Assembly (NCBI GenBank): GCA_014382585.1
Contig: JACNJL010000065.1
Span: forward strand, 1 to 33,684
Reading direction: 5' to 3'
DNA: 33,684 nucleotides
DNA from: Limisphaerales bacterium
GTDB taxonomy: Bacteria; Verrucomicrobiota; Verrucomicrobiia; Limisphaerales; UBA1100
Shown: in pieces, positions 7,665 to 16,380 of the stretch
Numbering within the stretch: the first letter of the stretch is position 1
How the letters are laid out: each line of letters begins with the position of its first letter
Position numbers and translations under genes: made by a program
The notes under the pieces: generated by a model
The model's database searches: none
The model's input: the letters and a program-made list of their open reading frames with translations, nothing else
Told to the model about the DNA's origin: nothing

Positions 7665-8537
7665 ATGAAACCGGCACTGTCCGCAATTGCCCTGCCCGAA
7701 ACGCAACATCGTTCGTGGTGGCTGTGGCCCAATCTCCTGAGCCTTGATGCGCCGGTGGTGGCCTTGGTGTGGCAGGAGGCGTTCGCGGCCGGGTTGGCGG
7801 TGGATCTGGGTTGGACACAGCGCGCGTTGTTGGCGGTGTGCGTGTGGCTGGCGTATTGCGGGGATCGCTTGCTGGACGCCCGGCGGCTACCGGAAGGGGC
7901 GGTAGATTCTCCGCGGCACGCATTTGCGCGCGATCATTCAACGGCGTTGACGGTTGCGTGGTGCGTGGGCTTGGCGTTGGCGACAGTGTTGGCGTTGCAA
8001 ATGTCCGCGCGCGAAATGTTGGTGGGCGCTGGCTTGCTCACGGTGTTGGGCGGATATTTTTTGTTGCATCATGTGCGAGCCTCCCGCGAGCGGGCGGGGC
8101 GGTGGAAGGAACTGATGGCGGGTGTGTGCTTCGCCGCGGGCACGCTTTTTTTTGTGGTACTGAATTTGCAAATTGCTGTGCCCGTTGTTTGGGGTTCGTT
8201 TGTGTTGGCGGCGCTGGCTTGGGGTGGTTTGTGTGTGATAAATTGCTTGGTGATCGCCGGTTGGGATCGTGAAAGTGATGCTGCGATGAAGCAGCCTTCG
8301 CTGGCGCGACGATGGGCGGGGATGGAACGTGCATTGCCGATGATGGCGTTGGGTTTGGTGGGGATGATTCTTGGCGCGACGGTGCTGGACGATCGGTGGG
8401 TGCCTTTGGCGCTGGCCTTGGCGGCGAGCGCGTTGGCGTTGCTGGAATTGGCGCGCCGCCCGAATGGGGGTTCGGCCGAAGCCCGGCGCGTGTGGGCAGA
8501 TGCGGTTTTGCTGACGCCGTTGCTGGTACTGGTTTGA
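7665..8537 (+). CDS. UbiA-like integral membrane prenyltransferase homologue
   Basis: The 290-residue protein has about seven to nine hydrophobic helices. Two aspartate motifs are placed as in the UbiA superfamily: D67-R-L-L-D71 after an early helix, and W200-D-R-E-S-D205 after a later one, with a K148-E149 pair between them. UbiA enzymes transfer isoprenoid chains to aromatic or other acceptors in the membrane, using Asp-rich motifs to bind Mg-diphosphate. The motifs here are shorter than the canonical NDxxDxxxD, so the assignment is tentative and the substrate unknown. The next gene, a SAM methyltransferase, starts 2 bp after the stop, which suggests translational coupling and a two-step modification of a lipid or quinone. 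Confidence 0.6.
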   Translation: MKPALSAIALPETQHRSWWLWPNLLSLDAPVVALVWQEAFAAGLAVDLGWTQRALLAVCVWLAYCGDRLLDARRLPEGAVDSPRHAFARDHSTALTVAWCVGLALATVLALQMSAREMLVGAGLLTVLGGYFLLHHVRASRERAGRWKELMAGVCFAAGTLFFVVLNLQIAVPVVWGSFVLAALAWGGLCVINCLVIAGWDRESDAAMKQPSLARRWAGMERALPMMALGLVGMILGATVLDDRWVPLALALAASALALLELARRPNGGSAEARRVWADAVLLTPLLVLV

Positions 8538-8539
8538 AC

Positions 8540-9259
8540 ATGGATCGGACGCAACCCATTGAATTGTCGAAGACGGTTGCATCCTCGACCGAACGGCAAG
8601 ATGCCGGGAGCAGGTTTGACCACCTCGCTCGGCCGTATCGGTGGCTGGAATATGCGGTGTTCGGGCGGGGGTTGTTGCGGTGCCGGTTTGATTTATTGCC
8701 GTGGCTGGCGGATGCGAAGCGGGTACTCACGGTGGGCGAGGGAGATGGCCGGTTTGTGGCGGAATTGGTGCGGCGATTTCCAAAACTTCAAGTGGATTGC
8801 GTGGAAGCGAGCGCGGCAATGATTGTCCGCGCGCAAGCGCGTTTGCCCGCTGAAGCAAAGGTGACGTTTTACCACGCGGATGCGCGTGAATTGGATTTTT
8901 CGAAAGCCAAATACGACGCAATGGTGACGTGTTTTTTTCTCGATTGTTTTTCCGAGAAAACGCTGGCTGATTTGATGCCGCGAATGGCAGCGAGCGTGCG
9001 CCCGGAGGGGCAATGGTTGGTGGCGGAATTCGGCCAACCCTCGCGTGGTTGGCCGGCGTGGCATGCGCGGGGATGGCTGGCATTGATGTATTTTTTCTTT
9101 CGTCTCGCCACGCGTCTCGAGGCGAGGCGGTTACCGGATTGGGAGCGCGAAATGGCACGGCTCAACTTCGCTTGCTCCAATCGCATCACGCGTCGTTGGA
9201 GTTTGATGGCCTCCACCCGTTGGAAGGTTGCCCGAATAAACTCGCAAAACAGCAGGTAA
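8540..9259 (+). CDS. Class I SAM-dependent methyltransferase
   Basis: This 239-residue protein has the Rossmann methyltransferase signatures VLTVGEGDGRF (motif I, about residues 63-73), VDCVEAS (acidic end of strand 2), FYHADARELDF and YDAMVTCFFLDCF (motif IV region), then LMPRMAASVRPEGQWLVAEF. A hydrophobic patch near residues 180-195 (WLALMYFFFRLATR) may contact the membrane. The ATG at 8540 is only 2 bp after the UbiA-like stop. A much earlier in-frame start at 8312 would overlap that gene and is rejected. Pairing with a UbiA-like protein recalls quinone or terpenoid maturation, but this is inference. The methyl acceptor is unknown. Confidence 0.82.
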   Translation: MDRTQPIELSKTVASSTERQDAGSRFDHLARPYRWLEYAVFGRGLLRCRFDLLPWLADAKRVLTVGEGDGRFVAELVRRFPKLQVDCVEASAAMIVRAQARLPAEAKVTFYHADARELDFSKAKYDAMVTCFFLDCFSEKTLADLMPRMAASVRPEGQWLVAEFGQPSRGWPAWHARGWLALMYFFFRLATRLEARRLPDWEREMARLNFACSNRITRRWSLMASTRWKVARINSQNSR

Positions 9260-9270
9260 TTTTATATAAG
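9242..9270 (+). promoter_or_regulatory. Weak putative leaderless promoter of the alpha/beta hydrolase
   Basis: TCGCAA (9242-9247), a 17 bp spacer and TATAAG (9265-9270) end 8 bp before the ATG at 9279. The -35 lies within the last codons of the methyltransferase gene. Cotranscription with that gene is also possible. Confidence 0.3.
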
Positions 9271-9278
9271 CCGCGCCG

Positions 9279-10058
9279 ATGGACGCGGAAATTCGCAACG
9301 CGCAGGGAGAGCGGCTGGACTACGCTTTTCATGCAGCAAAATCTCACAGCCCATTCACCGTGGTCATAGGCCATGGTGTGACGGCAAATATGGACCGCCC
9401 TTTTGTGACCGCGTTGGCGGCAAGCCTCGCGATGGCAGGCATACCGGCATTGCGTTTTTCTTTTTCCGGCAATGGCGGTTCCGAGGGACGCTTTGAAGAT
9501 TCTTGCATCACCAAAGAGGTGGAGGATCTCGGGGCAGTGATCGACGCGCTGCACTCGCAAGGACGGCAGATTGCTTACGTGGGCCATAGTCTCGGCGGCG
9601 CGGTGGGCGTCAAACGCACGGTCATGGATGATCGCATCGAGTTGCTCGTATCACTTGCGGGTATGGTACACACCAAGAAATTTGCTGAGACTGAATTTGG
9701 CGATGAAACACCGGGCTCGGGCCATATGTGGGGTAAAGAGGACTGCCCGCTTTCGCAGACATTTGTGGATGATATGAATCACATCGGCACCGTGGTGGGG
9801 TTAGCGGCGAGCGTGAACGTTCCGTGGTTAATGGTGCACGGCACGGCGGATGACGTGGTGCCCATTGAGGAATCACGCGAGCTGTTTGAGCAGGCAAACG
9901 ACCCAAAAGAGTTGTTCGTCATCGAAAATTGTGACCACGTTTTCGATGCTGAAACTGATCCCGATGCGCTGCCCGCGATGGTAGGCAAAGTGAGCAACTG
10001 GTTGATGCCAAGGGTGATGCCGGGTATGGAAATCAAGATTGAAAAGGAAGAAGACTAA
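9279..10058 (+). CDS. Cytoplasmic alpha/beta hydrolase (serine hydrolase)
   Basis: The 259-residue protein has no signal peptide and the full set of alpha/beta-hydrolase features: VVIGHGVTANMDRP (oxyanion region), the nucleophile elbow VGHSLGG with Ser104, acid D191/D192 in HGTADDVVP, and His220 in ENCDHVF. The architecture resembles small bacterial esterases or acyl-peptidases of the dienelactone-hydrolase-like group. A substrate cannot be deduced. It starts 19 bp after the methyltransferase stop, so it may belong to the UbiA-like/methyltransferase operon and act on the same small molecule. Confidence 0.85.
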   Translation: MDAEIRNAQGERLDYAFHAAKSHSPFTVVIGHGVTANMDRPFVTALAASLAMAGIPALRFSFSGNGGSEGRFEDSCITKEVEDLGAVIDALHSQGRQIAYVGHSLGGAVGVKRTVMDDRIELLVSLAGMVHTKKFAETEFGDETPGSGHMWGKEDCPLSQTFVDDMNHIGTVVGLAASVNVPWLMVHGTADDVVPIEESRELFEQANDPKELFVIENCDHVFDAETDPDALPAMVGKVSNWLMPRVMPGMEIKIEKEED

Positions 10059-10082
10059 CCGTCACTTCGCGTTGCAGATTGA

Positions 10083-10102
10083 TTTTTAGTTGAGGCTAAA
10101 AA
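10083..10102. terminator. AT-rich hairpin after the hydrolase gene
   Basis: TTTTTAG and CTAAAAA form a 7 bp stem around a 6 nt loop. It is followed after 3 nt by a short T run (TGATTTTT). It lies 25 bp after the stop at 10058 and could be a weak terminator. Confidence 0.35.
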
Positions 10103-10186
10103 CTGATTTTTCGGGCATTTTCCAATCAAACCATTAAAATTACCCCGTGTTGGGAGCGGTTTTTTCAAAATCTTCATGGGTCAGGG

Positions 10187-10214
10187 TTGACTAACTAAAA
10201 TGGTGATGTACCCT
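10187..10214 (+). promoter_or_regulatory. Putative leaderless promoter of the pseudopilin-like gene
   Basis: TTGACT (10187-10192), a 16 bp spacer and TACCCT (10209-10214) end 8 bp before the ATG at 10223. There is a near-consensus -35 and no Shine-Dalgarno sequence. Confidence 0.5.
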
Positions 10215-10222
10215 TTTTGCCG

Positions 10223-10942
10223 ATGCCACCCAATCTGCGCTGCATGCAATCCTCCCGTGCGCGCCATGGATTTACCATGGTGGAATTGGTTGTTATTTTG
10301 GCAGTCGTCGGATTGCTTGCGGGACTGATTATTCCCTCCCTAGTCAAGGCACGCCATCAAGCTTCGGCGTCGCGATGTCTCGATAATTGCCGCGCAATCG
10401 GCGAGGCTTTCATTCAATACTCGCGAGACAACGACGGCCGATTGGTGCCATTCAGCCAACCGCGCCCGGGTGAGATCGAAAAAAACGAATCCTCCGATTT
10501 ATATTGGACTGAATTGCTGGGCACCGATGCCGGCGAACATGAACCGTGGCAATGCCCTGAATGCCGTGACGGCTCTCATGGAGGGTTGGCGTACAACCGT
10601 TTGCTAGCTAACCGCGGAATCAAAATCGGGCAGGTCCTCAAGCCGGCACACACCGTGGTAATTGGCGACGCCGGTCCGGTGGCCAATCCCGAAGAAACAA
10701 ATCCCGATTTGTGGCGTGAGGATGTCTCCAGTAAAATGACCGTGGCCACCCGCGTGCGCTTTGCCGTGCCGGGCACACCTTCATGGCGCCCCCCCCGGCA
10801 ATCCTCCGTGCGAATGCTTAACCGACACCGCGGTCGCACCAGCGCTATTTTTGCTGACGGCCATGCGATGCGTCTGCCCGTGAGCCATATTGGATTCCAA
10901 CACGAGGCCGGCGATGCCCGGGCCCTCTGGGATAATCAGTAA
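10223..10942 (+). CDS. Type II pseudopilin-like protein with H-x9-DG motif
   Basis: The 239-residue product has a type IV prepilin leader ending HGFTMVELVVILAVVGLLAGLIIPSL. That gives cleavage after Gly, N-methyl Phe at +1, Glu at +5 and one hydrophobic helix. The C-terminal part carries an H-R-G-R-T-S-A-I-F-ADGH motif of the H-X9-DG type seen in PVC DUF1559-like and related pseudopilins. A CPEC pair lies mid-protein (WQCPECRDG). These proteins are abundant in Verrucomicrobia, often alone, and their assembly partners are unknown. The ATG at 10223 is preferred over a TTG two codons upstream because of the promoter spacing. The gene ends 42 bp before the sulfatase. Confidence 0.85.
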   Translation: MPPNLRCMQSSRARHGFTMVELVVILAVVGLLAGLIIPSLVKARHQASASRCLDNCRAIGEAFIQYSRDNDGRLVPFSQPRPGEIEKNESSDLYWTELLGTDAGEHEPWQCPECRDGSHGGLAYNRLLANRGIKIGQVLKPAHTVVIGDAGPVANPEETNPDLWREDVSSKMTVATRVRFAVPGTPSWRPPRQSSVRMLNRHRGRTSAIFADGHAMRLPVSHIGFQHEAGDARALWDNQ

Positions 10943-10984
10943 GTTTTCTTTGCTCATTGGCGATTCATCCGCAATCCTTCGCGA

Positions 10985-12772
10985 GTGAAGCAGATCATAC
11001 TATTTCTCTCCATTTTCCTTTGCGGATTAACACAGGCAAAGCCGCCCAATATCGTTGTCATTCTCACGGATGATCAGGGTTGGGGGGATCTCAGTCTGAA
11101 TGGCAACACGGATCTGGCGACGCCGCATATTGATTCGCTGGCGCGGGATGGGGCGCGGTTTGATCGTTTCTTTGTCTGTGCGGTGTGTTCGCCCACGCGC
11201 GCGGAATTTCTCACCGGCCGCTATCATGTGCGCAGTGGCGTGTACAGCACCTCGGCCGGTGGTGAGCGCATGGATCTCGATGAGCTCACTATTGCCGATA
11301 CGTTCAAGGCAGGCGGTTACGCCACGGGCGCTTTCGGCAAATGGCACAACGGCATGCAGTATCCGTATCATCCGAATGGGCGCGGGTTTGAGGAGTACTA
11401 CGGCTTTTGCTCCGGCCATTGGGGCGATTATTTCAGTCCGCCGCTGGAGCACAATGGCCGCATTGTACAGGGCAAAGGTTTTTGCATCGACGATTTTACC
11501 AACCAAGCCATGGCGTTCATAGAGCGCAGTCATCAGTCGGGCAAACCGTTCTTTGCCTATCTGCCCTACAACACGCCACATTCGCCCATGCAGGTGCCGG
11601 ACCGGTGGTGGAACAAGTTTAAGGATAAAGACATTAAATTGCACAACCGCGATCCGCGTCGGGAAAACCTGCCGCACTTGCGGTGTGCCTTGGCGATGTG
11701 CGAGAACATCGATTGGAACGTCGGCCGTCTGTTGAAGAAGCTCGATCAACTGGGCGTGGCCAATGACACGATCGTGATGTTCTTTCATGACAACGGCCCG
11801 AACGGCGTGCGCTGGAACGGCGGCATGAAAGGCCGTAAAGGCTCGACGGACGAAGGCGGCGTGCGCTCGCCGCTTTTGGTGCGTTGGCCGGCACGAGTGA
11901 AGGCGGGCACATTTGTGAAGCCGATCGCCTCGGTGATGGATGTGTTACCCACCTTGGCGGATTGCGCGGGTGTTTCGGTAGCCAGCAAAAAGCCCCTGGA
12001 TGGCCGTAGTCTCAAGCCTTTGCTGCTCGGGCAAAAGGCGGTTTGGAAAGACCGCACGATCATCAATCATTGGAGGGGCAAGGTGAGTGCGCGCACACAG
12101 CGGTATCGGCTCGATCATCAGGGTAAACTCTTTGACATGGTGACGGATCCGGGGCAGGGCAAAGACATTAGCGCCGCGCAGCCCAAAGTGACAGAGGATT
12201 TGCGCAAGAAAGTGGCGCACTGGAAGGAGGCCGTGTTGGCCGAACTGGGCGAAGACACACGGCCATTTGTGATTGCGCATCCGGATTACTTATGGACACA
12301 GATCCCGGCCCGCGACGGCACCGCTCATGGCGGCATCAAGCGTTCCAATAAATTTCCCAATTGTTCGTACTTTTCCAATTGGACCTCGAAGGACGACGAG
12401 ATCACTTGGCCGGTCGAAGTAGCTGCCAGCGGTCGTTATGCGGTGACGCTCCACTACGCTGTGCCGAAGGGCGACGAGGGCGCGCGGATGCAGTTATCTT
12501 ACGGCATGAGTTTTAAAACGCCGGACGGAAAAATGAAGGGGTACGGCAGTGCAGTGGGGGTGACACTATTTAAGCCGCATGATGTGCCGGTGCGCGGCCA
12601 CGAAAATGATCGCGTGCAACGCATGGAATCCTACGTGAAAGATTTTAAACCGATCGAAATGGGCACCCTCAACCTGAAGAAAGGCCAGGGCACTCTCACG
12701 CTCAAGGCTCTGGAAATTCCAGGCAAAACGGCGCTGGAATTTAGGTTGCTCATGCTGCGCCGGATAAAATGA
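10985..12772 (+). CDS. Secreted formylglycine-dependent sulfatase
   Basis: This 595-residue protein has a signal peptide ([15 protein letters not shown]) and the sulfatase signature. D29/D30 in LTDDQGWGD are metal ligands. C68-S-P-T-R72 carries the Cys converted to formylglycine. FGKWH (K119, H121) follows, then H199 in YNTPHSP and FFHDNGPNG with a lysine in GGMKGRKG. After the catalytic domain, residues from about 430 form an extra beta-rich region ([29 protein letters not shown]) that resembles a carbohydrate-binding sandwich. Substrate is most likely a sulfated polysaccharide. No formylglycine-generating enzyme is encoded in the window. Translation starts at GTG 10985. The gene has no convincing promoter and may be read from the pseudopilin gene 42 bp upstream. 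Confidence 0.93.
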   Translation: MKQIILFLSIFLCGLTQAKPPNIVVILTDDQGWGDLSLNGNTDLATPHIDSLARDGARFDRFFVCAVCSPTRAEFLTGRYHVRSGVYSTSAGGERMDLDELTIADTFKAGGYATGAFGKWHNGMQYPYHPNGRGFEEYYGFCSGHWGDYFSPPLEHNGRIVQGKGFCIDDFTNQAMAFIERSHQSGKPFFAYLPYNTPHSPMQVPDRWWNKFKDKDIKLHNRDPRRENLPHLRCALAMCENIDWNVGRLLKKLDQLGVANDTIVMFFHDNGPNGVRWNGGMKGRKGSTDEGGVRSPLLVRWPARVKAGTFVKPIASVMDVLPTLADCAGVSVASKKPLDGRSLKPLLLGQKAVWKDRTIINHWRGKVSARTQRYRLDHQGKLFDMVTDPGQGKDISAAQPKVTEDLRKKVAHWKEAVLAELGEDTRPFVIAHPDYLWTQIPARDGTAHGGIKRSNKFPNCSYFSNWTSKDDEITWPVEVAASGRYAVTLHYAVPKGDEGARMQLSYGMSFKTPDGKMKGYGSAVGVTLFKPHDVPVRGHENDRVQRMESYVKDFKPIEMGTLNLKKGQGTLTLKALEIPGKTALEFRLLMLRRIK

Positions 12773-12776
12773 ATTA

Positions 12777-12846
12777 ACACTAAAGAGACCCGGGCACGCA
12801 GAGGAATTAAAATGAACAATTTCCGTGTTCTCCGTGTCTCTGTGGT
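12777..12846. repeat. Degenerate inverted repeat just upstream of the fusion gene
   Basis: The left side (CACTAAAGAGACCCGGG...GAGGAATT) is an imperfect reverse complement of the right side (AATTTCCGTGTTCTCCG...TCTCTGTGGT), giving a long imperfect hairpin of about 70 nt. It fills most of the 80 bp gap between the sulfatase stop and the next gene. Its right end lies against the AGGA ribosome-binding site at 12847-12850. The GTGTTCTCCGTGTCTCTGTGG wording resembles a dispersed repeat type I associate with Verrucomicrobia. Confidence 0.5.
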
Positions 12847-12852
12847 AGGAAA

Positions 12853-15800
12853 ATGAAAATTGCGATTTGCACTCTATTACTGTTGGCCGGTCCGCTGTTG
12901 GCGGGCACCCCGGAGGCGATGATGTTGCTGAAAGCAAATTGTTTTGCCTGCCATAATCCGGACAAGGAAAAGGGCGGGCTGGATCTCACCACGCGCGCGG
13001 GATTGTTGCGCGGCAGCGATGAGGGCAAGGCGATTATCCCCGGCAAGGCCCCGGCTAGTCGGCTCATTCAAGTCATCCAAACCGGCTCGGATCCGCATAT
13101 GCCGCCAAAGGGGCAACTGACTCCGCGGGCGATTGGCATGCTGGAGGATTGGGTGAATGCCGGCGCACCGTGGAACGCCGCTGCGTTAAAAGATAAACCG
13201 CGGCCGGCTCCCGCGAAGCTTGGCACATTACCCCCCGGTTACACCCCGGCGCTGGCCGTGGCATTGGCCCCGGACGGGAAACGACTGGCGCTGGCGCGGG
13301 CCAACACGATTTTCATTCACGATTTGACGGCCAAAAACAAACACATTGCCACGCTCACCGGCCATCGCGATGCGGTGCAGTCGCTAACGTGGAGTGCCGA
13401 TGGCAAATGGCTGGCCAGCGGGGGCTATCGTTCGGTGCGTTTATGGAATACGGAGTGGGAACTCGCACGCGAGTTGACCGGCTTTGCCGGTCGCGTCACG
13501 GCAATTGTTTTTTCACCGGACAACACGTCCCTCTTCACGGCGGACGACGGGCACGTGCGAAGGTGGTCGGTTGCCGATGGCAAATCGACCGGCCATTGGC
13601 AGGCACACCAAGATACGGTTTACGGACTTGCACTGAGCCGGGATGGAAAACAAATCGCCACCGCCAGTGCGGATGAAACGGCGAAGGTGTGGAGTATCGC
13701 GGACCAAAACGCGACGGCCACGCTGGAGGGGCATCACGGCGCGGTGTACGCGGTGGCGTTTAAGAGCGACGGCAAGCAATTGGCCACGGGCAGCGCAGAT
13801 CACGAAATGTTGGTTTGGGATTTGCAGTCAAAGCAAAAGCTGACAGAAGTTCGCAACCACAAGGGCGGCGTGACGGCGCTGCGCTGGACACCCGACGACA
13901 AGGCGCTGGTGACTGCATGCGAGGATGGCCTTGTACGAATTTTTACAGACATCAAACCGCACGATGGCGCGCAACGCTCAGGCACGGCAAAGGAACGCAA
14001 ACTTACTGGCGCAAGTGGGCGGCTGCACAGCGTTGCCAGCTCGACTGACGCCAAGAGGGTCATCGCCGGCAACCACGCGGGCGACGTGTTCATTTGGCAA
14101 GACAATCGCCTCACCGCCACGCTCAAGGCGGAAGCTGCGATTAAACCGAACGGCAAAATTAGTTTCATCAAGGACGTGCTACCGATTCTCAGCAAGGCCG
14201 GCTGCAGCGCGGGCTCATGCCACGCCAAGGCGGGAGGGCAACACGGGTTCCAACTCTCGGTGTTTGCGTACGACACTCATAAGGACTGGCGCGAAATCAC
14301 GGCCGATGCCCACGGGCGCCGCGTGTTTCCAGCCTTCCCTTCGGAAAGTCTCATCGTAAAAAAAGCCACGCTCGCCATGCCGCACGAGGGTGGTCAGCGC
14401 ATCAAACCCGGCTCAAATTCCGATCGCGTGCTGCAGCAATGGATCCGTGAAGGCATGGCGTATCAACACGAAGGCGAACCGCAGCTCACGCGCCTGTCCG
14501 TGGAACCGGCCGCGCGCATTTATCGGTTGGGGCAAACACAACACTTGAAAGTCACCGCGCATTTTTCAAATGGCAGCCGCCGCGACGTGACGGCGTTATC
14601 AAAGTTTGTTTCCAATGACACCGAGATGGCCGCCGTGGACGAGGCTGGGCGTGTGACCGTGGGCCGCATGAATGGCGAAGGCACGCTGGTGGTGCGCTAC
14701 ATGGGGCAGGTTGCCATCGCGCGCGTGACAGTGCCGGCGGCCAGGAAAATTTCGGCTGAAAAATACGCCGCGCTGCCGGCAATTAATTTTATTGATGAAC
14801 TGGCCTACGCGCAGTTTCAGCGGCTCGGGCTGTTGCCTAGCGAGTTGTGTTCGGACGCGGAATTTCTCCGGCGCGCTTCGCTGGATACCATTGGCCGGCT
14901 GCCGACGGTCGAGGAAGCGCGCACATTTCTTGACGACAAAACCAAGTCGCCCGCCAAGCGGCGCGCGCTCATCGAGCGGTTGCTGAAGCATCCCGCGTAT
15001 GGCGATTATTGGGCGAATAAATGGGCGGACCTTGTGCGCCCCAACCCGGATCGTGCTGGGCTCAAGAGCGTGTACGTGCTCGACCAATGGTTGCGCGAGG
15101 CGTTCCGTGCCAATCAACCGATGGATCAATTTGCGCGCGCGATGATCATGGCCAGCGGCAGCACGCATCGATTCGGGCCGGCTGTCGTTTATCGCGACAA
15201 GCGGACGCCTGAAGAGATGGCCAAAATTTTCAGTCAGGCTTTTCTCGGTACGCGGCTGGAGTGCGCGCGCTGCCACAATCATCCCAACGAACAATGGACA
15301 CAGTCGGATTTCTATTCGCTTGCCGCCTTTTTTGCACAGGTGAAGCGCAAGGGGTCGGGCGTGTCGCCGCCTATTTCCGGCGGCACGGAATTTTTTTATC
15401 ACGGGGGCAGCGGCAGCGTGAATCATCCGGTTACCGGCAAAACCCTTGCGCCCAAGCCGCCTGCCGGTCCGCTTGCCCAGATTGCCATTGGTGCGGATCC
15501 GCGCGCGGCGTTGGTTGATTGGATCGTAGAGCCGGACAATCCATTTTTCGCGCGTGCAATGGTGAACCGAGTGTGGAGTGTTTATTTCGGACGCGGCTTG
15601 GTGAATCCGGTGGATGACCTTCGTGCTTCCAATCCCGCGATGAACGCCGCGTTGCTTGATGCGTTGGCAACCCATTTTGTCAGAATTAAATTCGATCAAA
15701 AGGCACTCATTCGCACCGTGATGCAAAGTCGTTTGTACCAACTCAGCCACACTCCGAATGAATCCAATACCGCGGACACGCGGAATTTTTCGCGGATGTA

Positions 15801-16290
15801 TTTGCGCCGTCTTCGCGCCGAGGTGCTAATGGACGTTATTAATGACGTGACCGGCGTGCCATCGAGCTTCGGCGCCACGTGGCCGGGCGCGCGGGCGATT
15901 GAGACGTGGAATTTCAAAATCAGCAGCGAATTTCTGGACGCCTTTGGTCGGCCCAACTCCAGCAGCGATCCCCCCTGCGAACGCAACACTTCAGGCACCA
16001 TCGTCCAAGCGCTGCATCTGATGCACGGTGACGGGGTGCAGAAAAAAATCACCCACGCCCAAGGCCGCGCCCGTCGCCTCGCCGACAGCAAGAAGACCGT
16101 TACCGAGATTGCGGATGAAGTATACCTCGCAGCCTTGAGTCGCCGTCCCACCAAAAAAGAAACGGATCTCGTCAAAAAATTTTACCAAGGCCACAAGGTT
16201 GATGAAGATGATGAAACTAATCGCCGATCCGCCACCGAGGATTTCATCTGGGCGATCATCAACTCAGCAGAATTTGTGTTTAACCATTAA
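12853..16290 (+). CDS. PSCyt1-WD40-Ig-DUF1549-DUF1553 fusion protein
   Basis: This is a 1145-residue exported protein. The signal peptide is at 1-18. A planctomycete-type cytochrome C domain (PSCyt1) carries C30-F-A-C-H34, with HMPPKG near 82-87. WD40 repeats run from about 130 to 425 (for example LTGHRDAVQSLTWSADGKWLASG and LEGHHGAVYAVAFKSDGKQLATGSADH). A second cysteine-histidine motif is C451-SAGS-C456-H457. A bacterial Ig-like segment spans about 543-628. DUF1549 (PSCyt2) spans about 643-835 and contains C804-A-R-C-H808. DUF1553 (PSD1) runs from about 880 to the end. Haem binding is expected only for the CxxCH sites and is unproven. A short AGGA lies 2 nt before the ATG at 12853. It is followed by DUF1501 and PPC genes, its usual PVC partners. 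Function unknown; an envelope electron-transfer or polysaccharide-processing role is a guess. Confidence 0.92.
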   Translation: MKIAICTLLLLAGPLLAGTPEAMMLLKANCFACHNPDKEKGGLDLTTRAGLLRGSDEGKAIIPGKAPASRLIQVIQTGSDPHMPPKGQLTPRAIGMLEDWVNAGAPWNAAALKDKPRPAPAKLGTLPPGYTPALAVALAPDGKRLALARANTIFIHDLTAKNKHIATLTGHRDAVQSLTWSADGKWLASGGYRSVRLWNTEWELARELTGFAGRVTAIVFSPDNTSLFTADDGHVRRWSVADGKSTGHWQAHQDTVYGLALSRDGKQIATASADETAKVWSIADQNATATLEGHHGAVYAVAFKSDGKQLATGSADHEMLVWDLQSKQKLTEVRNHKGGVTALRWTPDDKALVTACEDGLVRIFTDIKPHDGAQRSGTAKERKLTGASGRLHSVASSTDAKRVIAGNHAGDVFIWQDNRLTATLKAEAAIKPNGKISFIKDVLPILSKAGCSAGSCHAKAGGQHGFQLSVFAYDTHKDWREITADAHGRRVFPAFPSESLIVKKATLAMPHEGGQRIKPGSNSDRVLQQWIREGMAYQHEGEPQLTRLSVEPAARIYRLGQTQHLKVTAHFSNGSRRDVTALSKFVSNDTEMAAVDEAGRVTVGRMNGEGTLVVRYMGQVAIARVTVPAARKISAEKYAALPAINFIDELAYAQFQRLGLLPSELCSDAEFLRRASLDTIGRLPTVEEARTFLDDKTKSPAKRRALIERLLKHPAYGDYWANKWADLVRPNPDRAGLKSVYVLDQWLREAFRANQPMDQFARAMIMASGSTHRFGPAVVYRDKRTPEEMAKIFSQAFLGTRLECARCHNHPNEQWTQSDFYSLAAFFAQVKRKGSGVSPPISGGTEFFYHGGSGSVNHPVTGKTLAPKPPAGPLAQIAIGADPRAALVDWIVEPDNPFFARAMVNRVWSVYFGRGLVNPVDDLRASNPAMNAALLDALATHFVRIKFDQKALIRTVMQSRLYQLSHTPNESNTADTRNFSRMYLRRLRAEVLMDVINDVTGVPSSFGATWPGARAIETWNFKISSEFLDAFGRPNSSSDPPCERNTSGTIVQALHLMHGDGVQKKITHAQGRARRLADSKKTVTEIADEVYLAALSRRPTKKETDLVKKFYQGHKVDEDDETNRRSATEDFIWAIINSAEFVFNH

Positions 16291-16380
16291 CCATTGGTGA
16301 CTTCCAATATCCTGCTCGGGTGAATTCAATTCAATTTTAATTCGTCGAAATTCCCAGTCTTATTGGGGCTCAATTTTTAA

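Noticed and set aside
9013-9369. Possible frameshift at the 3' end of the methyltransferase gene
   Set aside because: The alternative frame stays open, but the original frame ends in a plausible family-like terminus (SLMASTRWKVA) and the next gene starts after it.
14599-15750. 383-codon minus-strand ORF inside the fusion gene
   Set aside because: It is wholly antisense to the DUF1549/DUF1553 coding region, with Arg/His-rich composition typical of shadows.
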